Made by a program: the position numbers and the translations under genes. Below are positions 1 through 7,366 of a stretch of 64,000 bases of DNA, piece after piece. The stretch is taken from positions 1,798,001 through 1,862,000 of the forward strand of contig NZ_CP035495.1 in the NCBI RefSeq assembly GCF_004135345.1. The letters are read 5' to 3'. Every line of letters starts with the position of its first letter. Within the stretch, counting starts at the first letter, position 1. The notes beneath the pieces were generated by a model. It saw only the letters and a program-made list of their open reading frames with translations. It was not told where the DNA came from and ran no database searches. The stretch is from Xylanimonas allomyrinae. Lineage in GTDB: Bacteria > Actinomycetota > Actinomycetes > Actinomycetales > Cellulomonadaceae.

Positions 1-224
1 GCCTGTGGGACCACGCCGTCGGCCCACCCGCCCCAGCAACGTCCTGACCACCCAGCCCCGACGGGCACGACCGGAGAACCGCAGTGGAAGAGCCGTCCAG
101 AGCGGCGGGTTCCGCACGCCCATCTCCGGTTATCCACAACCACGCTCCCCGAAACGCCACCGACGACCATCAAGAACCATCGACGGTGGATTCAGGCTCA
201 GGTCGAGGCGCGTCCTGCGCGAGC

Positions 225-305
225 ACCTCACGTACGGCGCCTGACCTGCACTGACGCCAGTCGGACGCTCCGTACGTGGTCCGTACGTGGTGCCGTACGC
301 CGTGC
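225..305. promoter_or_regulatory. CGTACG repeat cluster upstream of the primase gene
   Basis: The palindromic hexamer CGTACG occurs four times, at 231-236, 271-276, 282-287 and 294-299. The second and third copies lie in a perfect 11-bp tandem repeat (CCGTACGTGGT, 270-280 and 281-291). The last three copies are 11-12 bp apart, about one helical turn, and end about 40 bp before the primase-polymerase start. This is what an operator array or iteron-like binding site looks like. The binding protein is unknown; the ParB-like protein or the GntR-array protein of the same element are candidates. The rest of 1-340 holds no gene I can support. Confidence 0.5.
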
Positions 306-340
306 GTTCGCGGTAACGGTGGCGGCCGAGCGTGGTGGGC

Positions 341-1246
341 ATGTCAACACCGGCCGACCTCACCTCGTCGCGGCTCTCACCGCTGCGTCGTGCCGCCGCC
401 GCGCCCTCGCTGCCGGCGGCCGCGGCCTCGCTGGCGCGGGCCGGGGTGCCTGTGTTTCCGTGCGCGCCGACGGGTAAGCAGCCGCTGACGCAGCGCGGGT
501 TCCTGGACGCGACCACCGACGTCGACCAGGTCGCGGCGTGGTGGCGGCGTCGTCCGGACGCGAACATCGGCGTGCCGACCGGTGAGCGATCGGGGTTCGA
601 CGTCGTCGATGTGGACCTGCACCCGGGTTCGTCGGGGTTCCCGGCGTTCGAGCGGGCCCGCCGCGGCGGCCTGGTGGCGGGGTGGTCGGTGGTGGTGCGC
701 ACGCCCTCGGGCGGGATCCACGCCTACTTCCCGCACTCTGCGGGGGTTGAACAGAGGTCGTGGCAGTCGCCGCGCACGCACATCGACTTCCGCGGGGACG
801 GCGGGTATGTGGTCGCGCCGCCGTCGTGGTGCCTGACGCCGGTCGGGCCGCGTCGGTACGAGCTGGTCGCGGTGTCTGGCCGCGACCCGCATCCGGTGGA
901 CGCCGGCGCGTTGCGGGCGTTCCTCGATCCCCCGCGCCCGACGCCGTCACCGTCGGGTGCGGGCGTACTGCCTGGGGTGGGTGCCTCGCCGGATCGGTTG
1001 GCGGCCTGGGTCGCGAGCCGCCCGGAGGGCGGGCGCAACGCCGGGCTGTTCTGGGCGTCCTGCCGGATGGTCGAGGGCGGGTTCGACCTGCCCTCGACGG
1101 TGGGCGCTCTTGCCGAGGCCGCGCAGCACGCCGGCCTTCCGCGGCGGGAGGTCGAGGCGACGATCCGCTCGGCCTTCCGCCGCACTGCTGCCCTGCCCGC
1201 TCCGGGCGGTCTGCGCCCGGCCCCGACCCCGGAGGTGTCGACGTGA
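341..1246 (+). CDS. Bifunctional primase/polymerase (prim-pol) replication protein
   Basis: The protein has 301 residues and an N-terminal archaeo-eukaryotic primase (prim-pol) domain over roughly residues 25-200. The GVPVFPCAPTGKQP opening, the metal-binding VVDVD motif (Asp90 and Asp92) and the GGIHAYF motif with His127 are all visible. Such enzymes make primers on single-stranded DNA and start replication of plasmids and integrative elements; here it most likely serves the excised or transferring element. The C-terminal part (EGGRNAGLFWASCRMVEGG) resembles the accessory helical region seen after prim-pol domains in actinobacterial elements; no helicase domain is present. An upstream in-frame GTG at 332 is an alternative start. 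The end overlaps the next gene by 4 bp (GTGA). Confidence 0.85.
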   Translation: MSTPADLTSSRLSPLRRAAAAPSLPAAAASLARAGVPVFPCAPTGKQPLTQRGFLDATTDVDQVAAWWRRRPDANIGVPTGERSGFDVVDVDLHPGSSGFPAFERARRGGLVAGWSVVVRTPSGGIHAYFPHSAGVEQRSWQSPRTHIDFRGDGGYVVAPPSWCLTPVGPRRYELVAVSGRDPHPVDAGALRAFLDPPRPTPSPSGAGVLPGVGASPDRLAAWVASRPEGGRNAGLFWASCRMVEGGFDLPSTVGALAEAAQHAGLPRREVEATIRSAFRRTAALPAPGGLRPAPTPEVST

Positions 1247-1638
1247 TCCCCGCCCCGTACCAGCCTGGCCGACCACCGCAGTTCCAGCCCTTCCCGACGA
1301 TGACAGCCCCACACGCGGCGTCGAAGGTGAGCCTGCCCGACCCGATGGCCGTGCACCGCGACCCGTCCCGCCGCCGCCTGACCGGTGGGACGCTCGCGTC
1401 CCATGCCCGTGTCACGGGCGACTACCAGTGGACCCGGCTGGCGGACCTGTCGGTGCTCGGGTCCCAGGCGCTCGTCGGGCGAGGGATCTCGCTCGAACGG
1501 GCCGTCATGCGGCACGCCTACGCCATCCCCCGCACCTCCGTGCGCGCGATCCGTCAGCACCGCGCCGCCCGGACAGCACCGCAGGCGACGCCGTCGCCGT
1601 CCGCCGCGACCCGTTCGACGTCGGCGGTGGACCTGTGA
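1243..1638 (+). CDS. Hypothetical protein, 131 aa
   Basis: I do not recognise this protein. It starts at GTG 1243, overlapping the primase stop by 4 bp, after a good GGAGG ribosome-binding site. The first 40 residues are proline-rich and probably disordered. The middle (about 50-100: GDYQWTRLADLSVLGSQALV, then GRGISLERAVMRHAY) looks helical, and the C-terminus is Ala/Ser/Thr/Pro-rich. Overlaps on both sides place it in one transcript with the primase gene and the gene at 1635. A role in replication or maintenance of the element is only an inference from position. Confidence 0.6.
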   Translation: MIPAPYQPGRPPQFQPFPTMTAPHAASKVSLPDPMAVHRDPSRRRLTGGTLASHARVTGDYQWTRLADLSVLGSQALVGRGISLERAVMRHAYAIPRTSVRAIRQHRAARTAPQATPSPSAATRSTSAVDL

Positions 1639-2531
1639 ACGGCGACGACGCCGGCCTCGCCACCGTGGACCGCGTCGGCGTGGATAGCGTCGGCGTGGAT
1701 GGCGGCGGCGTGGACCTGACCGACGCCGAGCAGCTGCGGGTGGTGCTGGCGGACCTGGGCCGTGATGGTCGCCGGTCGTGGGCGTCGGATCCGCGGGCGG
1801 CAGAGCTGATGCGGGTGTGCGAGCGAAAGTATGCGTGGCTGGCGCGCCGGTACGGGCGGACCCCGCACGACGCTGTCGTGGCCGCGTTCCTGCAGCTGCG
1901 CAACCCGGCGACCGTGACCGCGACGAACCCGTGGGCGCTGGTGACGACGGCGGTCGGGTCGATGCTCAAGGCCGACGCGCTCGCCGAGGAACGCCTGTGC
2001 TCGGAGCGGTCCGCCCGCCACCGCAGCGAGACGCCCGTGCATGCCGCGCAACGCTGGGACGAGACGGCCTGGGACCTGCTCGGCGACAGCATCGCGGCCC
2101 CCGCCCTGGAACCGCAGGTGCTGCGCTGCCGTGTCGGGGATGTCGAGCCCGATGAGGTGCGGGCCGCGCTCGACACCGCCGTGAGCGTGCTCGTCGCGCA
2201 CGGATGGCCGGCGGGAACCGCGGGGCTCGGCATCGACTACGTCGCCGAGCGTCTCGCGACGCTCCCCGACCGCAGAGGCGCGTTCGCGAAGCTGCGCCGC
2301 GACAGCCATGCTCTCGTCCTGCTCGACCTGGCCAAGCCGTCGTGGGTGGCGCTGCTGACCGCCGTGCTGGGCGACCCGCGCCGCCCCGAGGTCAGCGCCG
2401 CGGGCCGTGGGCTGCTGCTGCGGTGCCTGCTCGGCGAGAGTGTCGAGGAACTGGCTGCCGATCCGATCATCGCGGCCGTCTTGACCGGTTCTTCCCCGGC
2501 CCCGGCCACGCCGGGGGTGCGTCGTGGTTGA
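1635..2531 (+). CDS. Hypothetical protein with a weak sigma-70 region-2-like segment
   Basis: The 298-residue protein begins at GTG 1635, overlapping the previous stop. Residues about 50-115 (ERKYAWLARRYGRTPHDAV, then AAFLQLRN, then NPWALVTTAVGSML) have the layout of sigma-factor region 2: a conserved helix, an acidic HDAV turn and a following helix. No convincing region 4 helix-turn-helix follows, so sigma activity is doubtful. The C-terminal half has well-defined helices (GIDYVAERLATLPDRRGAF, RDSHALVLLDLAK) of unknown fold. It sits between the primase and the ParB-like gene. I would call it a replication or regulatory protein of unknown function. Confidence 0.55.
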   Translation: MNGDDAGLATVDRVGVDSVGVDGGGVDLTDAEQLRVVLADLGRDGRRSWASDPRAAELMRVCERKYAWLARRYGRTPHDAVVAAFLQLRNPATVTATNPWALVTTAVGSMLKADALAEERLCSERSARHRSETPVHAAQRWDETAWDLLGDSIAAPALEPQVLRCRVGDVEPDEVRAALDTAVSVLVAHGWPAGTAGLGIDYVAERLATLPDRRGAFAKLRRDSHALVLLDLAKPSWVALLTAVLGDPRRPEVSAAGRGLLLRCLLGESVEELAADPIIAAVLTGSSPAPATPGVRRG

Positions 2532-3516
2532 GGTGGTGCCGGGGATCGAGCGGGCCATCGACTCGATCCGGGTCGGGCGCCGGTACCGGGTCGACCTCGG
2601 CGACATCGACACCCTGGCCGCGTCGATCGGCCGGCTCGGGCTGATCCAGCCGATCACGATCACACCGGACGGCGTCCTGGTGTGCGGGCAGCGCCGCCTC
2701 GAGGCGCTCAAGCGGCTCGGGCACCGCACGGTGCGCGCGTGGGTGCGGTCGGGGATCTCCTCGGACCTGACCTTGTTGCTCGCCCAGCGTGACGACGTCG
2801 CCACCGTCAAGCCGCTGACCGTCCTGGAGAAGGCCGACCTGTACCGGGAGGCCAAGGCCGTGTTCGAGGAGGACGCCGCCCGACGGCAGGCCGCCACCCG
2901 GTTCGGCACCACCCCACACGCACCGGACCACGGCGACGACGCTCGCGGCGACGTCGTTGCTGGTGGCGGCGGTTCCGGCGAAACGCCGGAACCGCACGGG
3001 CACCTCGACTCGCGCCACAAGGCGGCCCACCTCGTCGGCGGCACCTCCGGGTACAAGCGGTACGAGCAGATCGCCTGGCTCACCGACCTGCGTGAGGACA
3101 CCACCGGCGACGTCGTCGTCCGTGAGCATGCGGGCGAGGCGCTGCGCCGCATCCAGGCCGGCGCCCCGGTCGGGCCTTTGTACGAGCGGGTCAGGCGGGA
3201 GGTCGCAGGGATCGTCACCAGCCCGCGCCCCGCACCGGCGCCGTCGAGGCCGGCGTATCGGGCGGGGCGCCCGCGTCCGCCCGCAGCGCACCCGGCGAGG
3301 GTGCTGGGGCCGCGGGCGGGCACGATCCGGCAGTTCCTCGACACGATCACCGCTCTGGACGGGTGGACCGAACGGTTCGACGCCGACGCGATCGGGCGAG
3401 GCATGTCCGAGGTCGAGTGGGGCACGTTCGACCGGGTGCGTGAGGCGTTCGACAAGTTCGCCGTCGTCGCCCGCGCTGGCCGGGAGGCCGCCGACGCGCA
3501 CCGGGTCCGGCCATGA
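2524..3516 (+). CDS. ParB/Srx-fold nuclease-like protein
   Basis: Residues about 10-95 form a ParB N-terminal domain: the DLGDIDTLAASIGRLGLIQP motif, then ITPDGVLVCGQRRLEALKRLGH, which carries the G-x-R-R-L-x-A-L signature of ParB/sulfiredoxin-fold proteins. ParB domains bind centromere-like DNA and CTP in partition systems, but many ParB-like proteins on mobile elements are nucleases or regulators. The C-terminal half contains a second helical segment (TIRQFLDTITALDGWTERF). There is no adjacent ParA, so classical partition is unlikely. GTG 2524 lies inside the previous gene (8-bp overlap), which indicates translational coupling. Confidence 0.75.
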   Translation: MVEVVPGIERAIDSIRVGRRYRVDLGDIDTLAASIGRLGLIQPITITPDGVLVCGQRRLEALKRLGHRTVRAWVRSGISSDLTLLLAQRDDVATVKPLTVLEKADLYREAKAVFEEDAARRQAATRFGTTPHAPDHGDDARGDVVAGGGGSGETPEPHGHLDSRHKAAHLVGGTSGYKRYEQIAWLTDLREDTTGDVVVREHAGEALRRIQAGAPVGPLYERVRREVAGIVTSPRPAPAPSRPAYRAGRPRPPAAHPARVLGPRAGTIRQFLDTITALDGWTERFDADAIGRGMSEVEWGTFDRVREAFDKFAVVARAGREAADAHRVRP

Positions 3517-4240
3517 ACACCACCACCGGGCTGGGCACCCGCCGGGTCATCGTCGCCGTCGCCGCGGCCGTCGTCGTCGTGCTGGTGTTCACGGCCGCTG
3601 TCCTCTTGTGGCACAGCCACAGGGGCCACGTCCCCGCGGCCGATGCCGCCGCCACCGGCGCCCCCGACGGCAGCGTCGTCGACGGCGCGCCCGCCCCGGG
3701 GACCCCGGCCTTGGAGGTGGCGTCGTCGCCACCGGCGATGACGCCACCTCCCTGTCGCTGCCGCCGGTCGGATCGTCCACGGACCCGGTCCTGTTCGCCA
3801 GGACACTGGCGGCCGCCCTGTTCGCGTGGGACACCTCGGCGTCCGTGCCGCGGGAGGCGTACCGGCAGCGGATCCTTGACGTCGCCGACCCGTCCGGCAT
3901 CGAGACCCCGGGGCTTGTCGATGACCTGATCGCCTACCTGCCTACCGCCGCCGCGTGGGACTTCCTCGCCGGGTACGCGACACGCCAGTGGCTCACCGTC
4001 ACCGACGCCGTGATCCCCGCCTCGTGGGCGGGCATCGTCGCGAACGCCCCGCCCGGGTCGCTCGCCGATGGGACGAGCGCGGTCACCCTCACCGGGGTCA
4101 GGCACCGTGCCGGAGTATGGGAAGGCGACCCGGTGCAGGAGAGGTTCTCGGTCGAGCTCACCGTGTTCGTGGTCTGCGAGCCGACCTACCCGACCTGCCA
4201 CGTGCTGCGCCTGAGCGCACCCGGCACGGCACTGCGGTGA
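3513..4240 (+). pseudogene. VirB8-like conjugation membrane protein, split by a frameshift
   Basis: The first reading frame (from ATG 3513) encodes a short cytoplasmic tail, one membrane helix (VIVAVAAAVVVVLVFTAAVL) and a low-complexity linker. The continuation lies in another frame from about 3,715 on. It encodes a conserved extracytoplasmic domain (DPVLFARTLAAALFAWDTS at its start; VCEPTYPTCHVLRLSAPGT at its end) ending at 4240. Joined, they give a bitopic protein of about 240 residues of the type found between ParB and the cell-wall hydrolase in actinobacterial conjugation modules. I compare it with VirB8/TcpC scaffold proteins by topology and position. The shift falls in a GC-rich stretch without a clear slippery heptamer. 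It is either a real mutation or a sequence error. Confidence 0.65.
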
Positions 4241-5433
4241 CCACCGTGCGCCGCCTCCTGCTTGCCACCGCCACCGCGGTCGTCCTGCCCCCGGCCCTCC
4301 TGATCGGGCTGCTCCTCATGGCGGCAGCCCAGGCCACCCCGACCTGCGGGCGCGGGCAGACCGTGACGGCGGTGCCGGACATGCTCGCCGCCCGCACCAC
4401 GGACGGCACCCCGATCACGATGGGGCGGGTCCAGCTCGAGCACGCGGCCACCCTGATCGACGTCGGCGCCACCGTTGCCGGTGTCGGACGTGACGGCGTC
4501 GTGGTCGCACTGATGGCGGCCCTGACCGAGTCCGGGCTGCGCAACTACGCCAACACCACCGCCTACCCGGCCTCGGGCACCCTGCCCCACGACGCGGACG
4601 GGTCCGATCACGACTCGCTCGGCATCTTCCAGATGCGCCCGGCCGCCGGGTGGGGGTCCGTCGCCGAACTCATGGACGTCACCTACCAGGCCCGCGCGTT
4701 CTACGGCGGGCCTACCGGCCCGAACCACGGCACCCCGCGCGGGCTGCTCGACCTCCCCCGCTGGCGCGACCTCTCGCCGGGGCAGGCAGCCCAGGGCGTC
4801 GAGGTCTCCGCCTTCCCGGACCGGTACGCCCGATACGAGCCCGTCGCCGAGGCCATCCTCGACGCCCTCACCACCGCGTCCCATGCTCCAACTGCGACGT
4901 CGGGGGACACCGTGGCGGCGGGGCCGGCGCCGGTCCCATCTGTCGGGGTCGTGCGCTACCCGCTGCCCGACAACACGGGGGTGCGCACCAGCGGGTTCGG
5001 GATGCGCACCAACCCGGTCCTGCACGTGCGCCGCCTGCACGAGGGCGTCGACCTCGCCGCCCCTCAGGGCACCCCGATCCTTGCCACCGCGGCAGGCCGG
5101 GTCGTCGCCGCCGGGCCCCGAGGCGGGCTGGGCAACGCCGTCGCGATCGAACACCACCTGCACGCACAGGCCGTCGTGTCCGTGTACGGGCACATCGCCG
5201 CCGACGGCACCCACGTCCGCGTCGGGGACCTCGTCGCGGCCGGGGACTGGATCGCCGACGTCGGCTCGACCGGCAACTCGACCGGCCCCCATCTGCACTT
5301 CGAGATCCGCCCCGGCGGCCTCGACCACCCGGCCATCGACCCGACCGCGTGGCTGGCCTCCGCCACCGGCGGCACCACCCCCTCCCTTCCCGCCGGCCTC
5401 GCGGCGTGCACGACCCCAGCGGTGCGCGCATGA
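4237..5433 (+). CDS. Bifunctional cell-wall hydrolase (SLT-like plus M23 peptidase) of the T4SS
   Basis: This 398-residue protein has an N-terminal signal or anchor helix (residues 4-32), then a lysozyme/SLT-like region. In that region Glu98 of LTESGLRNY, followed by SLGIFQMRP and GWGS, matches soluble transglycosylase and phage-lysozyme folds. From about residue 245 there is an M23/LytM metallopeptidase domain with zinc ligands His268 and Asp272 (HEGVD) and the HLHFE motif (His352, His354). Such enzymes act outside the membrane and open peptidoglycan for the conjugation channel, like VirB1 or the Gram-positive Orf14/CwlT proteins. GTG 4237 overlaps the VirB8-like stop, and its own stop overlaps the next ATG. 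Confidence 0.85.
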   Translation: MTTVRRLLLATATAVVLPPALLIGLLLMAAAQATPTCGRGQTVTAVPDMLAARTTDGTPITMGRVQLEHAATLIDVGATVAGVGRDGVVVALMAALTESGLRNYANTTAYPASGTLPHDADGSDHDSLGIFQMRPAAGWGSVAELMDVTYQARAFYGGPTGPNHGTPRGLLDLPRWRDLSPGQAAQGVEVSAFPDRYARYEPVAEAILDALTTASHAPTATSGDTVAAGPAPVPSVGVVRYPLPDNTGVRTSGFGMRTNPVLHVRRLHEGVDLAAPQGTPILATAAGRVVAAGPRGGLGNAVAIEHHLHAQAVVSVYGHIAADGTHVRVGDLVAAGDWIADVGSTGNSTGPHLHFEIRPGGLDHPAIDPTAWLASATGGTTPSLPAGLAACTTPAVRA

Positions 5434-5732
5434 GCACCGGGGCGGGCGTCACCGGGGTGCCCGCGGGGAGGGTGAGCCCGGACTTCACCGCCGTCGCCGC
5501 CGACGACCAGCTCGTCTCGATGCTCGGCGCACTGCTCACCGTCGCCCTCCTCGTCGCAGTCGCGGTCCTGATCGTCTCGGCGACCGCGTGGGCCATCGCC
5601 ACCGCCGCCGGGTCCTGGCAAGGCGCGGCGCGGGCCAGGGCCGGTGTCCTGGTCTCCCTGGCCGGTGCCGCGCTGACCGGCGGGGCCCTGGCCTGGACCA
5701 ACTGGCTCCTTGACACCGGCGCCCACCTGTAG
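5430..5732 (+). CDS. Small two-helix membrane protein (conjugation module)
   Basis: The 100-residue protein has two clear membrane helices, about 33-58 (LGALLTVALLVAVAVLIVSA) and about 72-92 (GVLVSLAGAALTGGALAWTN). It starts at ATG 5430, overlapping the hydrolase stop (ATGA). Its size, topology and position before a second small membrane protein and the VirB6-like protein suggest a T4SS inner-membrane or pilin-like subunit (VirB2/VirB3 type). No family motif decides between these. Confidence 0.7.
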   Translation: MSTGAGVTGVPAGRVSPDFTAVAADDQLVSMLGALLTVALLVAVAVLIVSATAWAIATAAGSWQGAARARAGVLVSLAGAALTGGALAWTNWLLDTGAHL

Positions 5733-5759
5733 CCCGACATCCGAGAACGGAGTACCGCC

Positions 5760-6062
5760 ATGACCCCCTCCCGTGCCACCACCGTGCTGGCCGACATCTC
5801 CATCGACCCGAACACCACCGGCCTGCCCGGCATCTCCGCGCTACGCGACATCGTCGGCGCCGTCATGACGATCGGCCTGATCCTCGCCGTGCTCGCGGTG
5901 ATCGTCGCGGCGATCGTGTGGGCTTTCGGGTCCAACACCTCCAACCCCACCTACGCCAGCCGCGGCAAGACCGGCGTCATCGTCGCCGTCGCCGCAGCCG
6001 CCGTCTGCGGGGCAGCGGTCACCCTCGTCAACTTCTTCTGGGGAGTGGGCCAGACCGTCTGA
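5760..6062 (+). CDS. TrbC/VirB2-like small membrane protein (DUF6112 type)
   Basis: This is a 100-residue protein with a short N-terminal segment, a first membrane helix (about 35-58), a positively charged loop (NPTYASRGKTG) and a second helix (about 74-93). The two-helix layout with a basic loop matches VirB2/TrbC-type pilins and the DUF6112 proteins next to SCO6880-type genes in actinobacterial elements. The ATG at 5760 follows a GGAG ribosome-binding site. It is separated from the previous gene by 27 bp, the only real gap in this stretch of the module. Confidence 0.7.
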   Translation: MTPSRATTVLADISIDPNTTGLPGISALRDIVGAVMTIGLILAVLAVIVAAIVWAFGSNTSNPTYASRGKTGVIVAVAAAAVCGAAVTLVNFFWGVGQTV

Positions 6063-6088
6063 ACCCCGACCGCCTGAGAGGAGCTTTC

Positions 6089-7366
6089 ATGGACCTGTGC
6101 TCGATCCCCGGGGTGGCGTCGGTGTGCGACGCCGCCGCAACCGCCGCCGCCGGCACCGTCGAGTCCCTCCTGATGGGCCTGACCGCAGCCGTCTCGACCG
6201 GAGCGGCCGACCTGATGCGCGGCATGTGGGCGGCGTTCGAGACGACGACGTTCGTCGACCTCACCACCGACGGCTTCACCCGCGTCTACAACATCGTGTT
6301 CGGCGTCGCCGTGTTCGTCATGCTCGCGTTCTTCCTGCTCCAGCTCATCACCGGCATGCTGCACCGCGAACCCGCCGCAATGACCCGGGCCGCCCTCGGC
6401 CTGGGCAAGTCGATCCTGGGGTCGTTCGTCGTGGTGACCGTGATCGCCGCCGGGCTGGAGATCACCGACCGGGTCGCCACCGCCATGATCGACGCTGCGG
6501 GCACCACCTTGACCGAGGTCGGCGACCGCATCACCCTGCTGACCACGGGCACCGCCCTGACCGCGGCCAGCGGTCCCGGCGGTGCGATCCTCGTCGTCCT
6601 GCTGCTGTCCAGCGTGACCCTGTGCGCGGGGCTGATCCTGTGGCTCAGCCTCCTGATCCGCAAGGCCCTCCTGCTGGTCGCCATCGCGTTCGCCCCCGTC
6701 GCCCTCGCGGGCGCCACCTGGGACTCGACCCGCGGATGGGTCGGGCGGTGGGCCAACGTCGTCATCGCGCTGATCGTCTCGAAGATCGTCGTCGTCGTCT
6801 TCCTCCTGCTCGCCACCGCGCAGATCACCGCCCCCGTCTCCGCCGACCTGACCTCCCTGTCCGACCCGCTGAGCGGGATCGTGCTGCTCCTGGTCGCCGG
6901 GTTCGCGCCCTACATGACCTACAAGGCCATCACCTTCATGGGCTTCGACATGTACCACGCCATGTCCGCCGAACAAGAAGCCAAGCAGGCCCTCAACCGG
7001 CCCGTTCCCGTCCCCGCCCGGTTCCTGAACCGCGCCGAGACACCGCGGATCCTCGGCACCCCTGGCGCAACCGCCGACGGCGGCCCGACCCCCACGCCAC
7101 GGCCCGCACCCTCCTCACCGGGCGTGCCCACCGGGCACGCGGCCGCGCACGCCGCAACCACCGGGGCGAGCGCGGCGCCCGCCAGCGGCGGGACCTCGGC
7201 CGCAGCCGCCGGCGGCGGGGCAGCCGCGGCCGGTTCCGCAGGCCCGATCGTCGCCGGGGCGATGGCGGCCAAGGCCGCCGCGGACGCCGGACCCCGGGCC
7301 GGCGCGTGGGTCGCCGGGCAGTCCACACGCGGGGCCGACGCCGCACAGGACGGGGCGCACCGGTGA
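6089..7366 (+). CDS. VirB6/TrbL-like polytopic conjugation protein
   Basis: The 425-residue integral membrane protein has about six hydrophobic segments between residues 65 and 285, for example VVVTVIAAGLEITDRVATAM and ILVVLLLSSVTLCAGLILWL. The conserved block IRKALLLVAIAFAPVALAGA and the GFAPYMTYKAI segment are typical of TrbL/VirB6-type channel components. The last 120 residues are an Ala/Gly/Pro/Thr-rich cytoplasmic tail with little conservation. The start ATG 6089 follows an excellent AGGAG site. Its stop overlaps the next gene (GTGA). It is expected to form part of the inner-membrane translocation pore. Confidence 0.8.
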   Translation: MDLCSIPGVASVCDAAATAAAGTVESLLMGLTAAVSTGAADLMRGMWAAFETTTFVDLTTDGFTRVYNIVFGVAVFVMLAFFLLQLITGMLHREPAAMTRAALGLGKSILGSFVVVTVIAAGLEITDRVATAMIDAAGTTLTEVGDRITLLTTGTALTAASGPGGAILVVLLLSSVTLCAGLILWLSLLIRKALLLVAIAFAPVALAGATWDSTRGWVGRWANVVIALIVSKIVVVVFLLLATAQITAPVSADLTSLSDPLSGIVLLLVAGFAPYMTYKAITFMGFDMYHAMSAEQEAKQALNRPVPVPARFLNRAETPRILGTPGATADGGPTPTPRPAPSSPGVPTGHAAAHAATTGASAAPASGGTSAAAAGGGAAAAGSAGPIVAGAMAAKAAADAGPRAGAWVAGQSTRGADAAQDGAHR

